The position numbers and the translations under genes are program-made. A stretch of DNA of 64,000 nt from Phycomyces blakesleeanus NRRL 1555(-) (taxonomy: Eukaryota > Mucoromycota > Mucoromycetes > Mucorales > Phycomycetaceae): contig NW_017265136.1 of the NCBI RefSeq assembly GCF_001638985.1, positions 1,446,726 to 1,510,725 on the forward strand. The letters are read 5' to 3'. Under the pieces are notes generated by a model. It was not told the origin of the DNA and searched no databases. It worked only from the letters and a program-made list of their open reading frames with translations. Below, one piece after another: positions 1 to 11,714 of the stretch (within the stretch, counting starts at the first letter, position 1; each line of letters opens with the position of its first letter).

Positions 1-2491
1 GCCACATGGGAACGACCTAGTAAGTACAAATAAAATAAAGAGGGGGGGGGGGATATGAGAAAAGCTACTCTTATTTTTTTTTTTGAATCCAAGACGGAAC
101 ACTAACGCAACAACGAATTATATTTAATTTCAATTGCATTGCAACCATATTGAATTCTTCTTTTTTTTTTGTATATAAAATTTATTTCGATCGTACTTTT
201 AATTAGCCAAGTTGGAGGATGGCTCTGGAAGCCGTAACCTCATCGTTTGGGATGCAAAGACAGGCGAAGAGATTGCTTCATTTTCTCAAAAGGCTCAGAA
301 CAACTGGTAAAATGAACGGAGATCATTCAGTAAAAATTTGGATGATAGAAAACAAAGCAAAGGGGTTTGAGATTTAATGCTAGTAACAATAATTAGGAAT
401 TTCCAATGGACCGATGATGAGAAATACTGCGCTCGTATGGTGACAGGAGAAGTTCAATTTTGGGAGAGCAGAAATGCTGGAAAAGGTAATGTGATCAACA
501 TAAAATATATAATCTTAAAGGAAGAAGGGGGAGGGGGTATGAAAGACATTATTTTATATATCATGTATATTGAATTTTTCTTTCTTTCTTTCTTTATTTA
601 TTTATTTATTTATTTTAGCCGTCTGGGCAAGACTCAAGTTGGAGGGCATTGCCCAGTTCTCGCTTAGTCCCGGAAAATCCCCTGCTGTTGCTGTGTTTGT
701 TCCTGAACGCAAGGTAAGGCTTCTTTTTGGACAGAAAAAGCAGAACCTAAGATGGGCATCTTTTGGTTTGTTTGTTATAGGGAGCACCTGCGATCGTTCG
801 TCTTTTCAGCGTCCCTAGCTTCAACCAGCCCTTGTCCAACAAGACTTTCTTCAAGGCCGATCGTATCCAAACATTCTGGAACGATTTGGGTACAAGTCTT
901 TTGGTCTTGACCCAGACTGATGTTGATAAGACTGGAAAGTCATACTATGGAGGTAAAGCTTACAAGACAGTAAATGTGTATAGATCTATATGGATCATCA
1001 ACCAGCCAGACTAACCTAAAATATTTATTAGAAACCAACCTTTATTACCTCGCCGTGGCTGGTACCTTTGACTGCCGTGTACCTCTTGGTAAATTATTTC
1101 TTGTAGATGAATTTGTATATGCGTCTTAATAACCCAAAATTACAGATAAGGAGGGACCTATTCACGATGTCACCTGGGGACCAGACTCCAAGGAATTTGT
1201 TGTAGTCTATGGATGTAAGTAACATATTTTTCTTGATATATGTTTTAAAGAAAAATTAACATTTGATGCTTATTCAATCGATTGCTGATTGATTAGCCAT
1301 GCCCGCAAAGTCAACTCTGTTCGATCACCGCGCCAATCCTGTACACAGCTTCGGTATTGACCCCCGTAACTTTGTCAAGTTCAATCCTCAGGGCCGTACT
1401 ATCTGTATTGCTGGTTTCGGAAACTTGAACGGCACCATCGATCTGTGGGACCGCAAGTCTTTGACAAAGGTCAAGTCTTTCCAGGCACCAAATGCTTCTC
1501 ACTGCGAATGGTCTCCTTGTGGTCGCTATCTCTTGACAGCAACCTTGACACCTCGTCTGAGAGTAGACAACGGTTTCAAGATGTGGCATCACACTGGTAC
1601 TCTCATCTATGAAGAGAGTGTCAATGAGCTCTATCAGGTCGGATTCCGCCCTGAACCCGCAAGCAAGTACCCTATGCGTTCAATCTCACCTGCTCCTAAG
1701 CCTATCAAGGTTCTCTCGACCTTGAATGCTGATGTGAAGCCTATCGCAAAACCTCTGGGCGCATACCGTCCTCCCCACATGAGAAGTGGCGGTGCCCCTA
1801 CCAGTCTTGCTCAGGTAAAAAAAAATAACAACAGTAGTCCATAATGGGAATATTGAGATCGAAAATTGAGTTTGTAAGAAATTGACATGTTGTACAGAGA
1901 GAAGCTGATATGGCAGCTGGTCGCTCTACTTCTGGACCTCGTAAGATTCCCGGTGCCCCCGTTGGCGCTAAGTTTGGTAAGCTCAAAAACATATATCTAC
2001 GTTGCTTCTTGTTTTGTTTTGTTTTGTTTTGCTTATATATCTTCTGACATCTTTTATTTTATTTTATATATATATATAACATATAGCCTCAAAGAACAAG
2101 AAAGATGGTAAGAAGGAAGCAGGTATGTGCAGATAGTTTTCTTCTTCTTCTTCCTCTTCTTTATAGCTATAATAACAAGCTAAACCGATATTATTATTAT
2201 TATTATTATTGTAGCACCACCTGCTGCCGCAAAGCCTACTCCTGTGAATGCAGAAGAGACCCAAAAGAAGATTAGAAACTTGGAGAAGAAGCTTCGTCAG
2301 ATCAGGGAACTCAAGGACAAACAAACCAAGGGTGATACTATCGAACCCGCTCAGGTAAAGTATATATATATATACATATTTAAAAGGATCAAAAACAAGT
2401 ACTACTTTACTAACAAATACTATAGCTCCAGAAGATCGGCACAGAGCCTTCGGTGATGAGAGAATTAGCTGGTCTCCGTGCTCTTCTTTAG
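1..2491 (+). CDS. Eukaryotic translation initiation factor 2A (eIF2A), 5' end missing
   Basis: WD40 beta-propeller translation factor eIF2A, a cytosolic protein linked to non-canonical initiator tRNA delivery. Twelve exons fit one reading frame: 1-19, 207-306, 397-485, 619-713, 781-952, 1032-1088, 1146-1214, 1297-1814, 1898-1976, 2087-2122, 2215-2354, 2426-2491. Together they give about 479 residues. The first visible codons read TWERP, followed by LEDGSGSRNLIVWD, so roughly the first quarter of the protein lies outside the window. Family hallmarks are SMPAKSTLFDHRANPV, NPQGRTICIAGFGNLNG and the stretch ending in GAYRPPHMRSGG. The C-terminus is a lysine-rich coiled coil (ETQKKIRNLEKKLRQIRELK), as in other eIF2A proteins. 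All intron phases agree, so no break is seen in the visible part. It converges with the NDT80-like gene 278 bases downstream. Confidence 0.93.
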
Positions 2492-2583
2492 AAACAAAGT
2501 GTGTCAACAAGATAAATAATGACAAAAAATGTTTATTTTATAACAAGAGAAATATGGCTTTCTCTTATCTGTTGTGCTGCGTG

Positions 2584-2700
2584 TTTGTGTTTGTGTGTGT
2601 GTGTGTGTGTGTGTGGTAGTGGGGTGATGGGGTATTGATATATGTATATGTATATATATGTGTGTGTATATATATGCGCTTTTATATATAACCTCTTTTT
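2584..2700. repeat. (TG)n/(TA)n microsatellite between convergent genes
   Basis: A TG run followed by TATATG and TGTATA repeats fills the short gap between the 3' ends of the eIF2A and NDT80-like genes. It ends in a purine-rich AAAAAG tract. It is simple sequence with no coding potential. Confidence 0.8.
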
Positions 2701-2769
2701 TTTTAAAGAAAAAGAAAAAGAAAAAGAAAAGTCAGAGACAACGGACTAAAAGACGACAGCCAGCCACCG

Positions 2770-3903
2770 TCAAGAAGAGTAGGCAGTAGGTTTAATACTC
2801 TTGAGATCTTCTTCTGTTGACTCTTTGATGTTCGGTGGTTGTCCTTGATAATAATAATTATGAGAAATATATTCTTGACGATGTTGAATTGGGTAATAAG
2901 GAGTTGTATTCTGCCGATAGTTCATGTCATCCCTGTGAGATGGTGTTGATGATGCTGGAGGTGGTGGAAGAGGCAATCTGCTGTTATTAAGAGGTTGCCT
3001 TTGGGGATCATAAGCCGGCAAAAAAGGATTAAATGCCTGGGATTGAAGAGTTGAAAAGGGCGAAGATGACGAAGAATCGACTCTTGAGTGCGGTGGAGTC
3101 AGGTGTTGTGAAGGAGGTATAAAGGACACAAATGAAGGATAAGGTTCACTAGGGCGGTTAGGCAAACTCATATAACGGTGGTGATGACGATGGCGTTGAG
3201 TGGGTTGGATAGATTTGTCTTGGAGCTCTGCATAGTGACCAGGACTGCGGCCGCGGACAACAAGAGGAGCCGAAGCAATTGACATTACACGAATTGATCC
3301 TGTGGCTGTGTTTGCCAAGAGATCGACATTAAGACGGAAATACTGCTGAGCTGCACGTCGCTTTCCGTTATTAGCTGTGGCAGTCTTGAACTGGATACGT
3401 TCAAAGAGTGCGAGATCAGGCTGGATGGTATGAGGTGCTCCTAGAGTAGTTCCGCCTGTATCAAGGTTACCGCCTGCTCTGATCGTACAGGGTTGAGGAG
3501 TGCGCTGAGGTCCTTTGTCGCGCTTTGGTGTATGTTGAACAAGTTCGATATGACGACCTCCTTCGGTAACATGGGCCCATAGATTGACAGAAAATGACAA
3601 TATCTGCTCTCCGGTTGACTTGACAACACACTCAACATCGGGCATCTCATTTTCAAAGTCAAAGCTTGCGCTGACCTGGAAGTAGTTGCGTCTGTAGCAT
3701 GTCCACTCAAGATCCTGAAGAAAAAATCCACGGTCCATTCTAGCCCACAGTCTTGGTCGTATTTCACGATGGTTTTCTACGCTCACAAGTGATTCATACT
3801 CTGTGGCGATTCCAAAAGGGGGGCCGATTCCATTTTCATTATTTGTTATATCCAAACTTTCGTCTACGGATGACAACTTATAATCAGGGGGGCCAGAAGC
3901 CAT
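2770..3903 (-). CDS. NDT80/PhoG-type DNA-binding transcription factor
   Basis: Predicted nuclear transcription factor of 377 residues. An NDT80-type immunoglobulin-fold DNA-binding domain spans roughly residues 45-235. It is recognised by WARMDRGFFLQDLEWTCYRRNYF at its start, the internal FSVNLWAHV and HTPKRDKGPQ segments, and the terminal PLVVRGRSPGHYAELQ motif. The C-terminal 140 residues are low-complexity, rich in Pro, Ser, Gln and Tyr, and look disordered. In ascomycetes this family controls meiosis, carbon or nitrogen responses (Ndt80, Xpr1, Vib-1); which role applies here cannot be told. The start used is the first in-frame ATG, at 3903. An open frame continues upstream to a possible splice acceptor near 3965-3975, so a small 5' exon could exist. 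The coding part is intronless. Confidence 0.85.
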   Translation of the reverse strand: MASGPPDYKLSSVDESLDITNNENGIGPPFGIATEYESLVSVENHREIRPRLWARMDRGFFLQDLEWTCYRRNYFQVSASFDFENEMPDVECVVKSTGEQILSFSVNLWAHVTEGGRHIELVQHTPKRDKGPQRTPQPCTIRAGGNLDTGGTTLGAPHTIQPDLALFERIQFKTATANNGKRRAAQQYFRLNVDLLANTATGSIRVMSIASAPLVVRGRSPGHYAELQDKSIQPTQRHRHHHRYMSLPNRPSEPYPSFVSFIPPSQHLTPPHSRVDSSSSSPFSTLQSQAFNPFLPAYDPQRQPLNNSRLPLPPPPASSTPSHRDDMNYRQNTTPYYPIQHRQEYISHNYYYQGQPPNIKESTEEDLKSIKPTAYSS

Positions 3904-5815
3904 TCTGTGGCGTTTGGTGTGTGGACCCAATGGTAGGGGCGTACTTGGTTCAGATAAAGACTGAAATCTAATATTGGTCTTGGTGTGAATCCACAGTCAT
4001 AGTCTATTTGACAAAAGACATTTTGTTTCTTCTTCTTCTTCTTTCTTATATATATATATATATTATTATTATTATTTAACAAACCCTTGACGTGTTGTTT
4101 CGGACGCGTGAGACGGGTTGTGGTGTGAACCAAACGTGGTCTCACCTCTTTGTATGGCAGTATCTTGCATAAGTGTTTTTTGGGATGGAATGGAATGTAA
4201 TGTAGGTATAGATGTAGATGATTTTTTACTCAATATTATCAAATATCACAGCAAGATTTGTGATTTGGACAGAATGGCAAGATGGCTAGCAGTGAAGAAA
4301 GAAGGGGTTAATAAAAAAAAAGAAGGGGGAAAAGGTTAGGTGTTGTCCAAAAAAAAACAAAAAAAGCACATGACTTACACTCGATGCGGCTCTGCTGTAT
4401 TTTCACCAATTGTTTGCTAACTGTCAGTACATTTCCTACACACTAGTAAAATATACTTTCACGCACCTCATCCAAGTTTATGAATCTAATTGGATGAGGT
4501 ACAAAAAATTAATAATTGGATAATAGGGGTAAAAGCTTGACCATGACTACATTTATAGGAACCTTAGTTTCTGTCGTTTTTACCTAGAAATACATGTAAT
4601 TCACGCTTGATTATCCCGAAACATTAAAATACAAGCTTTAAAGAAGAGGTCCTTTATGTTCTCCTACTTCTTTTATAAACATATATATATTAAAATACTA
4701 ACCACAAATGATTAAAAGGTTAAATAAATGATGGTATTAAACTAATTTACTGCTATAATAAAAACAAAAGGAACATCGTAAATATTCCTTTGACATTGAC
4801 AATCTTTTATACATGCTATATAGCCTATAAAATGTAGGCAAAAGTAGAAAGAATGAAGAAAGATGTTTATTTTCAAGACAAATTTAGTATTAAAGAAGTT
4901 AATAAATATTATATCCTTGGCTACCAACCAGACATTCAGTTGTAATTATTATCATTCAAGTAGCTAAAAAGCAGCTATTTGTCAAAGGTAGCTGCCAATG
5001 AATATTTTTATCAGGTTATATATATATATTTGTAGATGTGATCTTTAACTGCCAGAAAATACAGGAATATTATCAGGTTTATTCAGTGGAGTTCTCTATC
5101 CATTTTCAAAGGACAAGTTTTAGTGTTCTTCTTGGTCAACTGATGCCTGTGCATAAAAAAAAAAGAGTCAAATTTCTTAAAGGCAATTACTGTGTCTTAC
5201 AGTCATCAATGCCGACTTTAACCAACATTATAGGATCAATAGATTACTCTTGTATAATGTAACCAGGTATCTTTCTGCTGTTTTACTCGCCATGAGAAGA
5301 AGAAGAGAGTGTATGGAGAGTTGGATATAGAAAAAGGTGTTCATTTTTGACTTGAAATAAAGGGACGAAAATCAATGCTTAATTAAAATCCTGGTCTTTA
5401 AACAGTTCTAAAAACCCAACAAAAAAGAAAAAAGAAAGAAAAGCTTGCCAAAATCTCTTGCTCAATTTTCTTCACCTCTCCTTTTTTATTATCATGGTAT
5501 AAGATCCACTTACGCTTAAAGGCTTGTAATTTAGAGATTTATTAATCCGAACAAATCGAAACAACCAAATGTTTTTGTAATTTTTTAGTAACCATATATT
5601 TTATTATAGATAGTGTATATATTAATACGATCATTTTTTTAAAAGAAAAAAAAAACCAGAAAAAAAATAGGAATAATTTGTGCTATTGTATTGTTGTATT
5701 GTATTGAATGAAAATATATAGTATTTAATAATACGAATATTAAGATTGGATTTAGGGTATCTTGTTGGTTTCGTGGTAGAGCAATATATATGAAAATTGA
5801 AATGAGGTGACTAAT
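3904..5815. other. Intergenic, AT-rich
   Basis: No convincing gene on either strand. It holds the 5' flank of the NDT80-like gene and the 3' flank of the KIN1-like kinase, with TA and TTC microsatellites near 4027-4078 and several A/T runs. Short open frames here have no recognisable motifs and sit in simple sequence. Confidence 0.6.
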
Positions 5816-6481
5816 CTATACGGTAAGTTGACCAAGTTCATTAAGAATAGTGTGGTAAAGATTGGCGTACACACGCTGTCCATTGATTTCATCTTCAGCT
5901 TCCTTGACCTTGACTCCTAAGCGACCACCTGCCCAACGTGCTTGATATATCATTATAGTAAAGTGCAAGCTATCTTCTCTGGTTTGAATATTTAGTGGAG
6001 CAGAAGTACTGGTTGCTACCGGTATTGGTGTTTGTGAGGCTGGGGTAGCTGAGGTCGCTGAGGTCGCTGTTGTTGATGGTCCATGAGGCTCATTTGAGTT
6101 TTGAGTGTGAGTGCTATCAGAATGCCCGGAAAATCCTGAGTTTGTCGTAGTTGCATCCACCATAGGTTGTGTGAAACGTGTCCAGTCAGGGAAGAGGATC
6201 TCGCATTCAAGGGTAAACGGCTCGCCTGTTGGACGGGTCTGGACAGCCAATCTACTAAGCACAGACTGAAGATCTTGTGCCATCTGCGCGGGCGAGACAC
6301 GGAATAGATGGCGACGGCTAAAATTAAAAAGACTCTTGGGGTGCACACTAACAGTAGGCATGTTTTCTGATATTTCAGTTGATCCTACACAATCGAACAT
6401 TTGATTTAAAACTCATGATAAACAACAAAGTACAACAGAGCCCGATAGCACAGTTGTTTCCATTATTGTTATTATTATTTT

Positions 6482-6527
<46 letters not shown>

Positions 6528-8694
6528 GACAATTTACCTGATTCAATACTGTGACCAATCAGCATAGTCTCGGTTGAATGAGGCCTACTTCGAGGTGCTT
6601 TATTTTTGTCATGGACAGAATGTGAGCGCAGGATGCTAAGTGTCTTTTGAAGTGTTTTTGGGGTAGATGTTGCAGTAGTGGTTGTGGGTGTAGCTGTGGA
6701 TATAATCGCAGTGGTAGATGTAGGAGAAGTAGTATGAGCTGAGCTAGTGGGGGTTTCTTCGTCTTCATGAAGGGGTCCACTGAGAAGCATGGCTCCAAGA
6801 CGTCTGGCTGCGTTCTTGCTGCGTTCCTTGAGATTATTGGCTTTCTCAGAAGTGGAGCGAGTAGGAATCTGCATGGAAGTCGCACGGCTGAGCCCCTTGG
6901 ATTCTTGTTCGAGAACGGCTTCATGCTTGGCTGTCTTGGGTATGCGTTCTGTTCGGCGACGGGTAAGGCTAGGGTCTGAGCGTGTCTGGTAATGAAGTCT
7001 TGCCTCTTGAACGAGGTAATATATGGACACCAATGGATCGTACATCGCGGGTAATGTCTGTGGATCATCTTGGGTAGGACATGGCTTCTTTGTACTCAGA
7101 AGCCGCCAGCGAGGTGCTGTCAATGATTGGATATGCAACTGGTGGAGTTGATAATTATGATCAATTTGAGCGGCTGCTTCCTGATAAGTCTTGGAGGCAA
7201 ATATAGACGTGAGTTTGGATAGGATGGCATCAGGTGTACCAAGACCAAATCCTTGCATGCCCTGAATTACTGCAGGATCTGGAGTGGTTAGGGGTAGTCT
7301 GTGTGGGAGATGATTATCGACAGGTGCATCGTGACCTTTGTTGAGCCAGGGATGGTTGCGAACAAAGCTCAGGTCTTTCCTCTGGAGGGGATCGACGACA
7401 AGAATGTTTGATAATAAATGAATGCAGTCTTATGGGATCAGTCCGAAGTTGTGATATAATATGTACTTACCTTTTGAAAGATGGTCTGGATAAACAACGA
7501 CGCCTGCTTTTATCTTTGCATGCAAGGCTGGCAGACTTGTGTCATCAAAAGGTACTCGGCCACACACCAATACATACAGCACAATTCCCAAACTCCAGAC
7601 GTCTACTTCGGGTCCAATATACTTGTGTGCCTGTAGTAATTCCGGTGCAGCAAAATAGAGCGAGCCGCAGAAAGTGTTTAGCTGGCGTAAAGGCGAGTAG
7701 ATGTTGGACAGCCCAAAATCAATGATCTTTATGTTTTCGTCCCGGGTGATCAGGATATTTTCAATCTTGAGATCTACAATTCATTAATTATTTTGCGTCT
7801 CTTTTCCCTGTGCCAGCCTCTTTATTCTTTATCTCTCTTTTGCTTATTTTATATTCTTGTGTATCACAATACATCTTTATAATTATCTTGTATACAATCT
7901 CTATTTGTTCTCACCTCGATGTACAATAGAATTCCGGTGGCAATAATCTGTTATGTTGAATTGTTTTCACAAGTACATTAGCCCCAGCTGAATCATTTGG
8001 AGTGCACAAGAAAACAGGAAGAACAAAGATACCAAATACGTTTCTTTCAACTTACCAAGAGCACTGACAATCTGTCTAGAGAATTTTCGAGCTTGTTTCT
8101 CACGCAATTTTCCATGACTGATAATATAATCTAGTAGCTGACCTCCGTCTACATACTCTAGAAACATGTAGTATCGGTCACCTTCGGTCATCCACTCTTT
8201 AAGTTGGCAGATGTTCGGGTGACGCAGCAACTGCATGATCGCCATCTCTCTCTGTGTACGATGCTCTCGTTCACTGGGTGTGTCTTTTGGATCTTTGGGG
8301 GGAGCTTGTGAGGCAGGAGTGGGGATGGAGAGATCGATCTTGGGCATAATCTTGACCGCATACTTTTGGATCACACACTTATTTTTTTAGTTTTGATCTG
8401 TATTTTTATTTTATTTATTTTTTGAAATCAATACTTTAAGAATATCCTTACTTGACGATGGTCCGTATCTGTCAAGCATTCGGCCAACTTGACTTTTCCC
8501 ATACTGCCTGCTCCCAAGGTCTTTTGGTAGATAACATAATTTTGAATCTTTTGCATCTTGCGTTTGTCTGATGCAATTCGATCGTCTTTAATCGCCTGTT
8601 GGTGAGCCCTTGCCGACATGGAGCGTTGGACAAGAACTTCGGGGTCTCTTGAACATGGTGGACCGGTAGTTGGAGATAATTCTGATGCGGTCAT
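5816..8694 (-). CDS. KIN1/PAR-1/MARK-type Ser/Thr protein kinase with C-terminal KA1-like region
   Basis: Six exons (8694-8452, 8377-8056, 7947-7915, 7773-7471, 7428-6538, 6384-5816) keep one frame and give 786 residues. The kinase domain begins near residue 50 with the Gly-loop [12 protein letters not shown]. It continues with the catalytic lysine in KYAVKIMP, an ATP-site stretch with [12 protein letters not shown], the catalytic loop HRDLKIEN, DFGLSN and FAAPELL. The middle is low-complexity (Thr/Ser-rich). The last ~170 residues resemble a KA1 phospholipid-binding domain, ending in [15 protein letters not shown]. Kin1/Kin2 kinases act at the plasma membrane in polarity, exocytosis and septation. 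The third exon is only 33 bases and encodes the start of the catalytic loop. An (ATTT)n repeat lies in the last intron (6480-6527). The start is the ATG opening MTASELSP, because the upstream in-frame extension is low-complexity Phe-rich sequence. Confidence 0.9.
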
Positions 8695-8870
8695 GAAAAT
8701 AAAATAAAATAAAATAAAATGAAATGAAATAAAAAAAAACAAAAAGGGGAAGAAGAAGAAGAAGAATAAAAGAAAAATTTAAGAGGGAAAATGGGAAAGA
8801 GAAAGAGAAAAGAGAAAAGAGGGCCAAATTGGAGGTCTGTTTGTGTAACACCTTGAAAGGCTAATTATAT

Positions 8871-9510
8871 TTATTTGAGCCTGGCTTGGTCGCTGGCTGG
8901 GTTGATTAGTTGTTGGTTGGCTGACTGACTGACTGTTTTGATGCATGCGGGGAGAGTCTTGTGGGTGCGGATGTACTTGTTCTCCAGATGCAGCCGTACA
9001 AATTCACAGGTGGGGATCACCTGATATCCAGTGTCGACTGCCCAACCAAGTGCTGTTCCAACAAGTAGATCTCCGATAGCTTGGTGCCGATAGGCTACCG
9101 GGATTTCCTATTGAATACACATATGATTGTCATTGGTTACCAAACAGATGGAACAAAATACATAAAATACATAAAATACACACAATACACACAATACACA
9201 CAATACACACAATACACACACAATACATACACAATACATACACAATACACATAAAATATACAAAAGAGAAAAAGAAGTACAGAAGCCAAAAAATATATAT
9301 AGATAAATCTATGCTATGAACAAATGACAGTAAAATGGTAATAAAGAGAAGAAATCTACTTGCAACGTGATAAAACTCCACAACAGTCGGATATTGGGTT
9401 GGCAGGTAACACAATGCAGCTTCATTTATTTTAAAATAAAGACATATAAAGATATAGATAAATAAATATAATATGATAATAATGAGGCTCAAGCTTTTCT
9501 TTCTTTTTTT

Positions 9511-9541
<31 letters not shown>

Positions 9542-9873
9542 AATAAAATAATAATTAATATTTTCTTTTATATAAGCAATTGCTTACCTAGAAGGCCAGC
9601 CTCGTTGAGTAAAATTGTAAACATTCTATATTTCTTGTCGTGGATAACATCAGATTGTTTAAATTTGCTCGGACAAGGCTTATTAAGCATCACTGCTCTG
9701 GTTGCGACCATATCAGCCGACTCATAAGAAAAATGACCAAGAATGATTGTCTTGAAAGGAACTACAGACCACAGACTATGGTAAAGTGCCTGTCGTCTAT
9801 GGCCTGGAAACAAAAAGTCAAAGGGAGAAAATGGCTTTGGGCGATTAACTTGATCATTAGAGACAGGTGTCAT
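8871..9873 (-). CDS. GNAT N-acetyltransferase, small CG-type (YjdJ-like) domain
   Basis: Three exons (9873-9588, 9419-9367, 9107-8871) give 191 residues. The C-terminal half matches the short GCN5-related family: LCYLPTQYPTVVEFYHV is followed by IPVAYRHQAIGDLLVGTAL (the acetyl-CoA loop, normally R/Q-x-x-G-I-G) and GYQVIPTCEFVRLHLENK. This fold acetylates small amines or free amines on proteins; the substrate is unknown. The N-terminal ~95 residues (MTPVSNDQVNRP onward) are not recognised. The second intron uses a poor donor (CAC|GTTGCA), chosen because it is the only GT that joins the two conserved halves in phase. That junction is the weak point. The KIN1-like start lies only 177 bases beyond the stop. 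Confidence 0.7.
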
Positions 9874-9914
9874 TTCAAAGTTGATGAATAATAAACAAAA
9901 TGAGTAACAAAAAA

Positions 9915-9961
9915 AGCAAAGCAAAGCAAAGCAAAGCAAAGCAAAGCAAAGCAAAGCAAAG
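9915..9961. repeat. (GCAAA)n pentanucleotide microsatellite
   Basis: About nine tandem GCAAA units followed by GAGA-type repeats, just upstream of the GNAT gene start. The same pentamer is found near 58844. Confidence 0.95.
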
Positions 9962-10247
9962 AGAGAGAGAGAAAGAGAAAGAGAGAAAGAGAGAGAAAAA
10001 TATAATATTTTTTGTATGTATGTATATATATATATATAATATAAATCTTTGTATATTTCTTTGTGTGAAAATGAATAAACTTATATGTGTATATGTATAT
10101 TGTAAAAAAAAGAAAAAAAGGAAAAAAGAAGAAGAAAAAGAACAACGAAAAAAAATATCTGTAAAGAAGTGTATGTGGGTAAGTACACAAAATATATATA
10201 AATATATATACAGTGTCTCCACCCCCAAATTTCGTTTTCCAATGAAC
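9962..10247. other. Intergenic simple sequence
   Basis: GA-, TA- and GAA-rich simple repeats. Open frames on both strands here are composed only of repeat-derived residues and are not genes. Confidence 0.6.
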
Positions 10248-10677
10248 TTGGTGTGGACAGACTAAAAGTTCAAAAAAAAAAGGGCAAAAAAAAAGCAAAT
10301 TTTTAAGTCATATAATTGGGCGAGAGGTTTAATTAATTTTGCCCTTTTTTTGCTCTTTTTTTTCTTGAAGGTTCAAAAAAAGGGTAAAAATTTTAATCGA
10401 CTCTAATTAGCTAGTCTTCTTCCGTTGCCACTAGGATTGAGAAGAGAAGCATTTTTTTATAGAGACGTGCCATATAATGAGAGGTATAGAAAAACTCGCA
10501 ATAAGACGTTCTCACTTAATGACAGAGACGGGATTATAAGCACAACTTTGAACTTTTCTTTTGTTTAAAAAAAAAGGTGTGGACAGTCATAAATTAGTCT
10601 GATTGACTAAGTTCTGGATGAAGTTATTTTACCCTTTTCTTGCCCTTTTTTTTGAACTTTTAGTCTGTCCACACCAA
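10248..10677. mobile_element. MITE-like element with ~35-bp terminal inverted repeats
   Basis: The left end reads TTGGTGTGGACAGACTAAAA, followed by GTTCAAAA and an A-run into GGGCA. The right end is its inverted copy, ending in TTTTAGTCTGTCCACACCAA. Between them lie about 350 bases with no coding frame. The interior contains another partial copy of the end motif (GGTGTGGACAG at 10576-10586) and a shorter inverted pair (GGTTCAAAAAAAGGG against CCCTTTTTT), which suggests a nested or rearranged element. No clear target-site duplication is seen. This looks like a non-autonomous DNA transposon. Confidence 0.7.
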
Positions 10678-11714
10678 ATGCTTTTAACTACACATGGAGA
10701 TATACATATATAATACCTTGGGTGTGGCCATGAACGTTTTTTTTTTTAGTTTAGCTAATGTTTTAACATCGTCTTTAACATCTCGAGTCGATATCGCTAC
10801 TTGCTTCAGATGAATACGACGCATAAAATATATCCACTCTACGTCTATTGCATAGATTATCCACCATCTTTTGAATATTTTTACCTCTATGCTTTGCGTA
10901 TCCAACAGACTTGCGAATATATCCAGTCAAAAGATTTTTTTTTCAAATTTGTTGGTGTATAACTTCACAATCTTATATCGCTAATTTTAAGGAGACGGCA
11001 TTTTTATTCTACCAGACCACAGATCGCGACCTTTTTGCCGGCATTTAATAACTCTATCTGGTCCCTAAGGATCTATTCTTATTATAATAATTAATACTAG
11101 TCAGAATACAAAATATTCATAAAGATGTTATTTTGAGCTTTGCAAAAAAAAGTGGATGATAATTACTTACCAGTTTGTGCTGTCAAACTCTGGGAATATA
11201 AGTTGGTGAAGGAAAGAGAAAGACATGATACGCGTAAGAAGGCCAATAAATAGTGAAATGTCCAACAAGATTGCGTCACACTCTAATGACAACAACTTCT
11301 TATAATCTTATGTATAACTGGCTACTGATATAGTGCATATGTGTCTAACGATTATTTCTTTATTGTCAAGTCTAAATTCAAGGTTATTAATTGAATACAC
11401 AGGATTTGGTTTTTTTTGTATGAGATAACATTTCATTATTAAGTTGGCTAAATACAAACTGTGGCTCTTAAAATAATGAGAGTTAAGTGCCCGGGGAGAG
11501 ATATATAGACACAAAGTAGTAAAGCTACTGCATACAATTTATATTGACTATCTATCTGTGTGTATGGGAAGGTGTGGAAAATTGGATGATAAAATAAAAT
11601 AAAATAAAAGGTATATAAATATATATAATAAAAATAAAAATAAAATAAAAAGCTTATTATTTTCAAAAATAAATAAAATATTTAACAATAGTAAAAGTAC
11701 TGCCCAGTACATTT
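10678..11714. other. Intergenic, AT-rich
   Basis: About 1 kb with no recognised gene. A 73-codon minus-strand frame at 10684-10905 and several hydrophobic minus-strand frames at 11308-11751 lack conserved motifs or plausible start context. Confidence 0.5.

Noticed and set aside
9870..10298. Minus-strand frames of 117-142 codons
   Set aside because: Composed of Leu/Phe/Tyr-Ile runs translated from (GCAAA)n, GA and TA microsatellites; no real gene.
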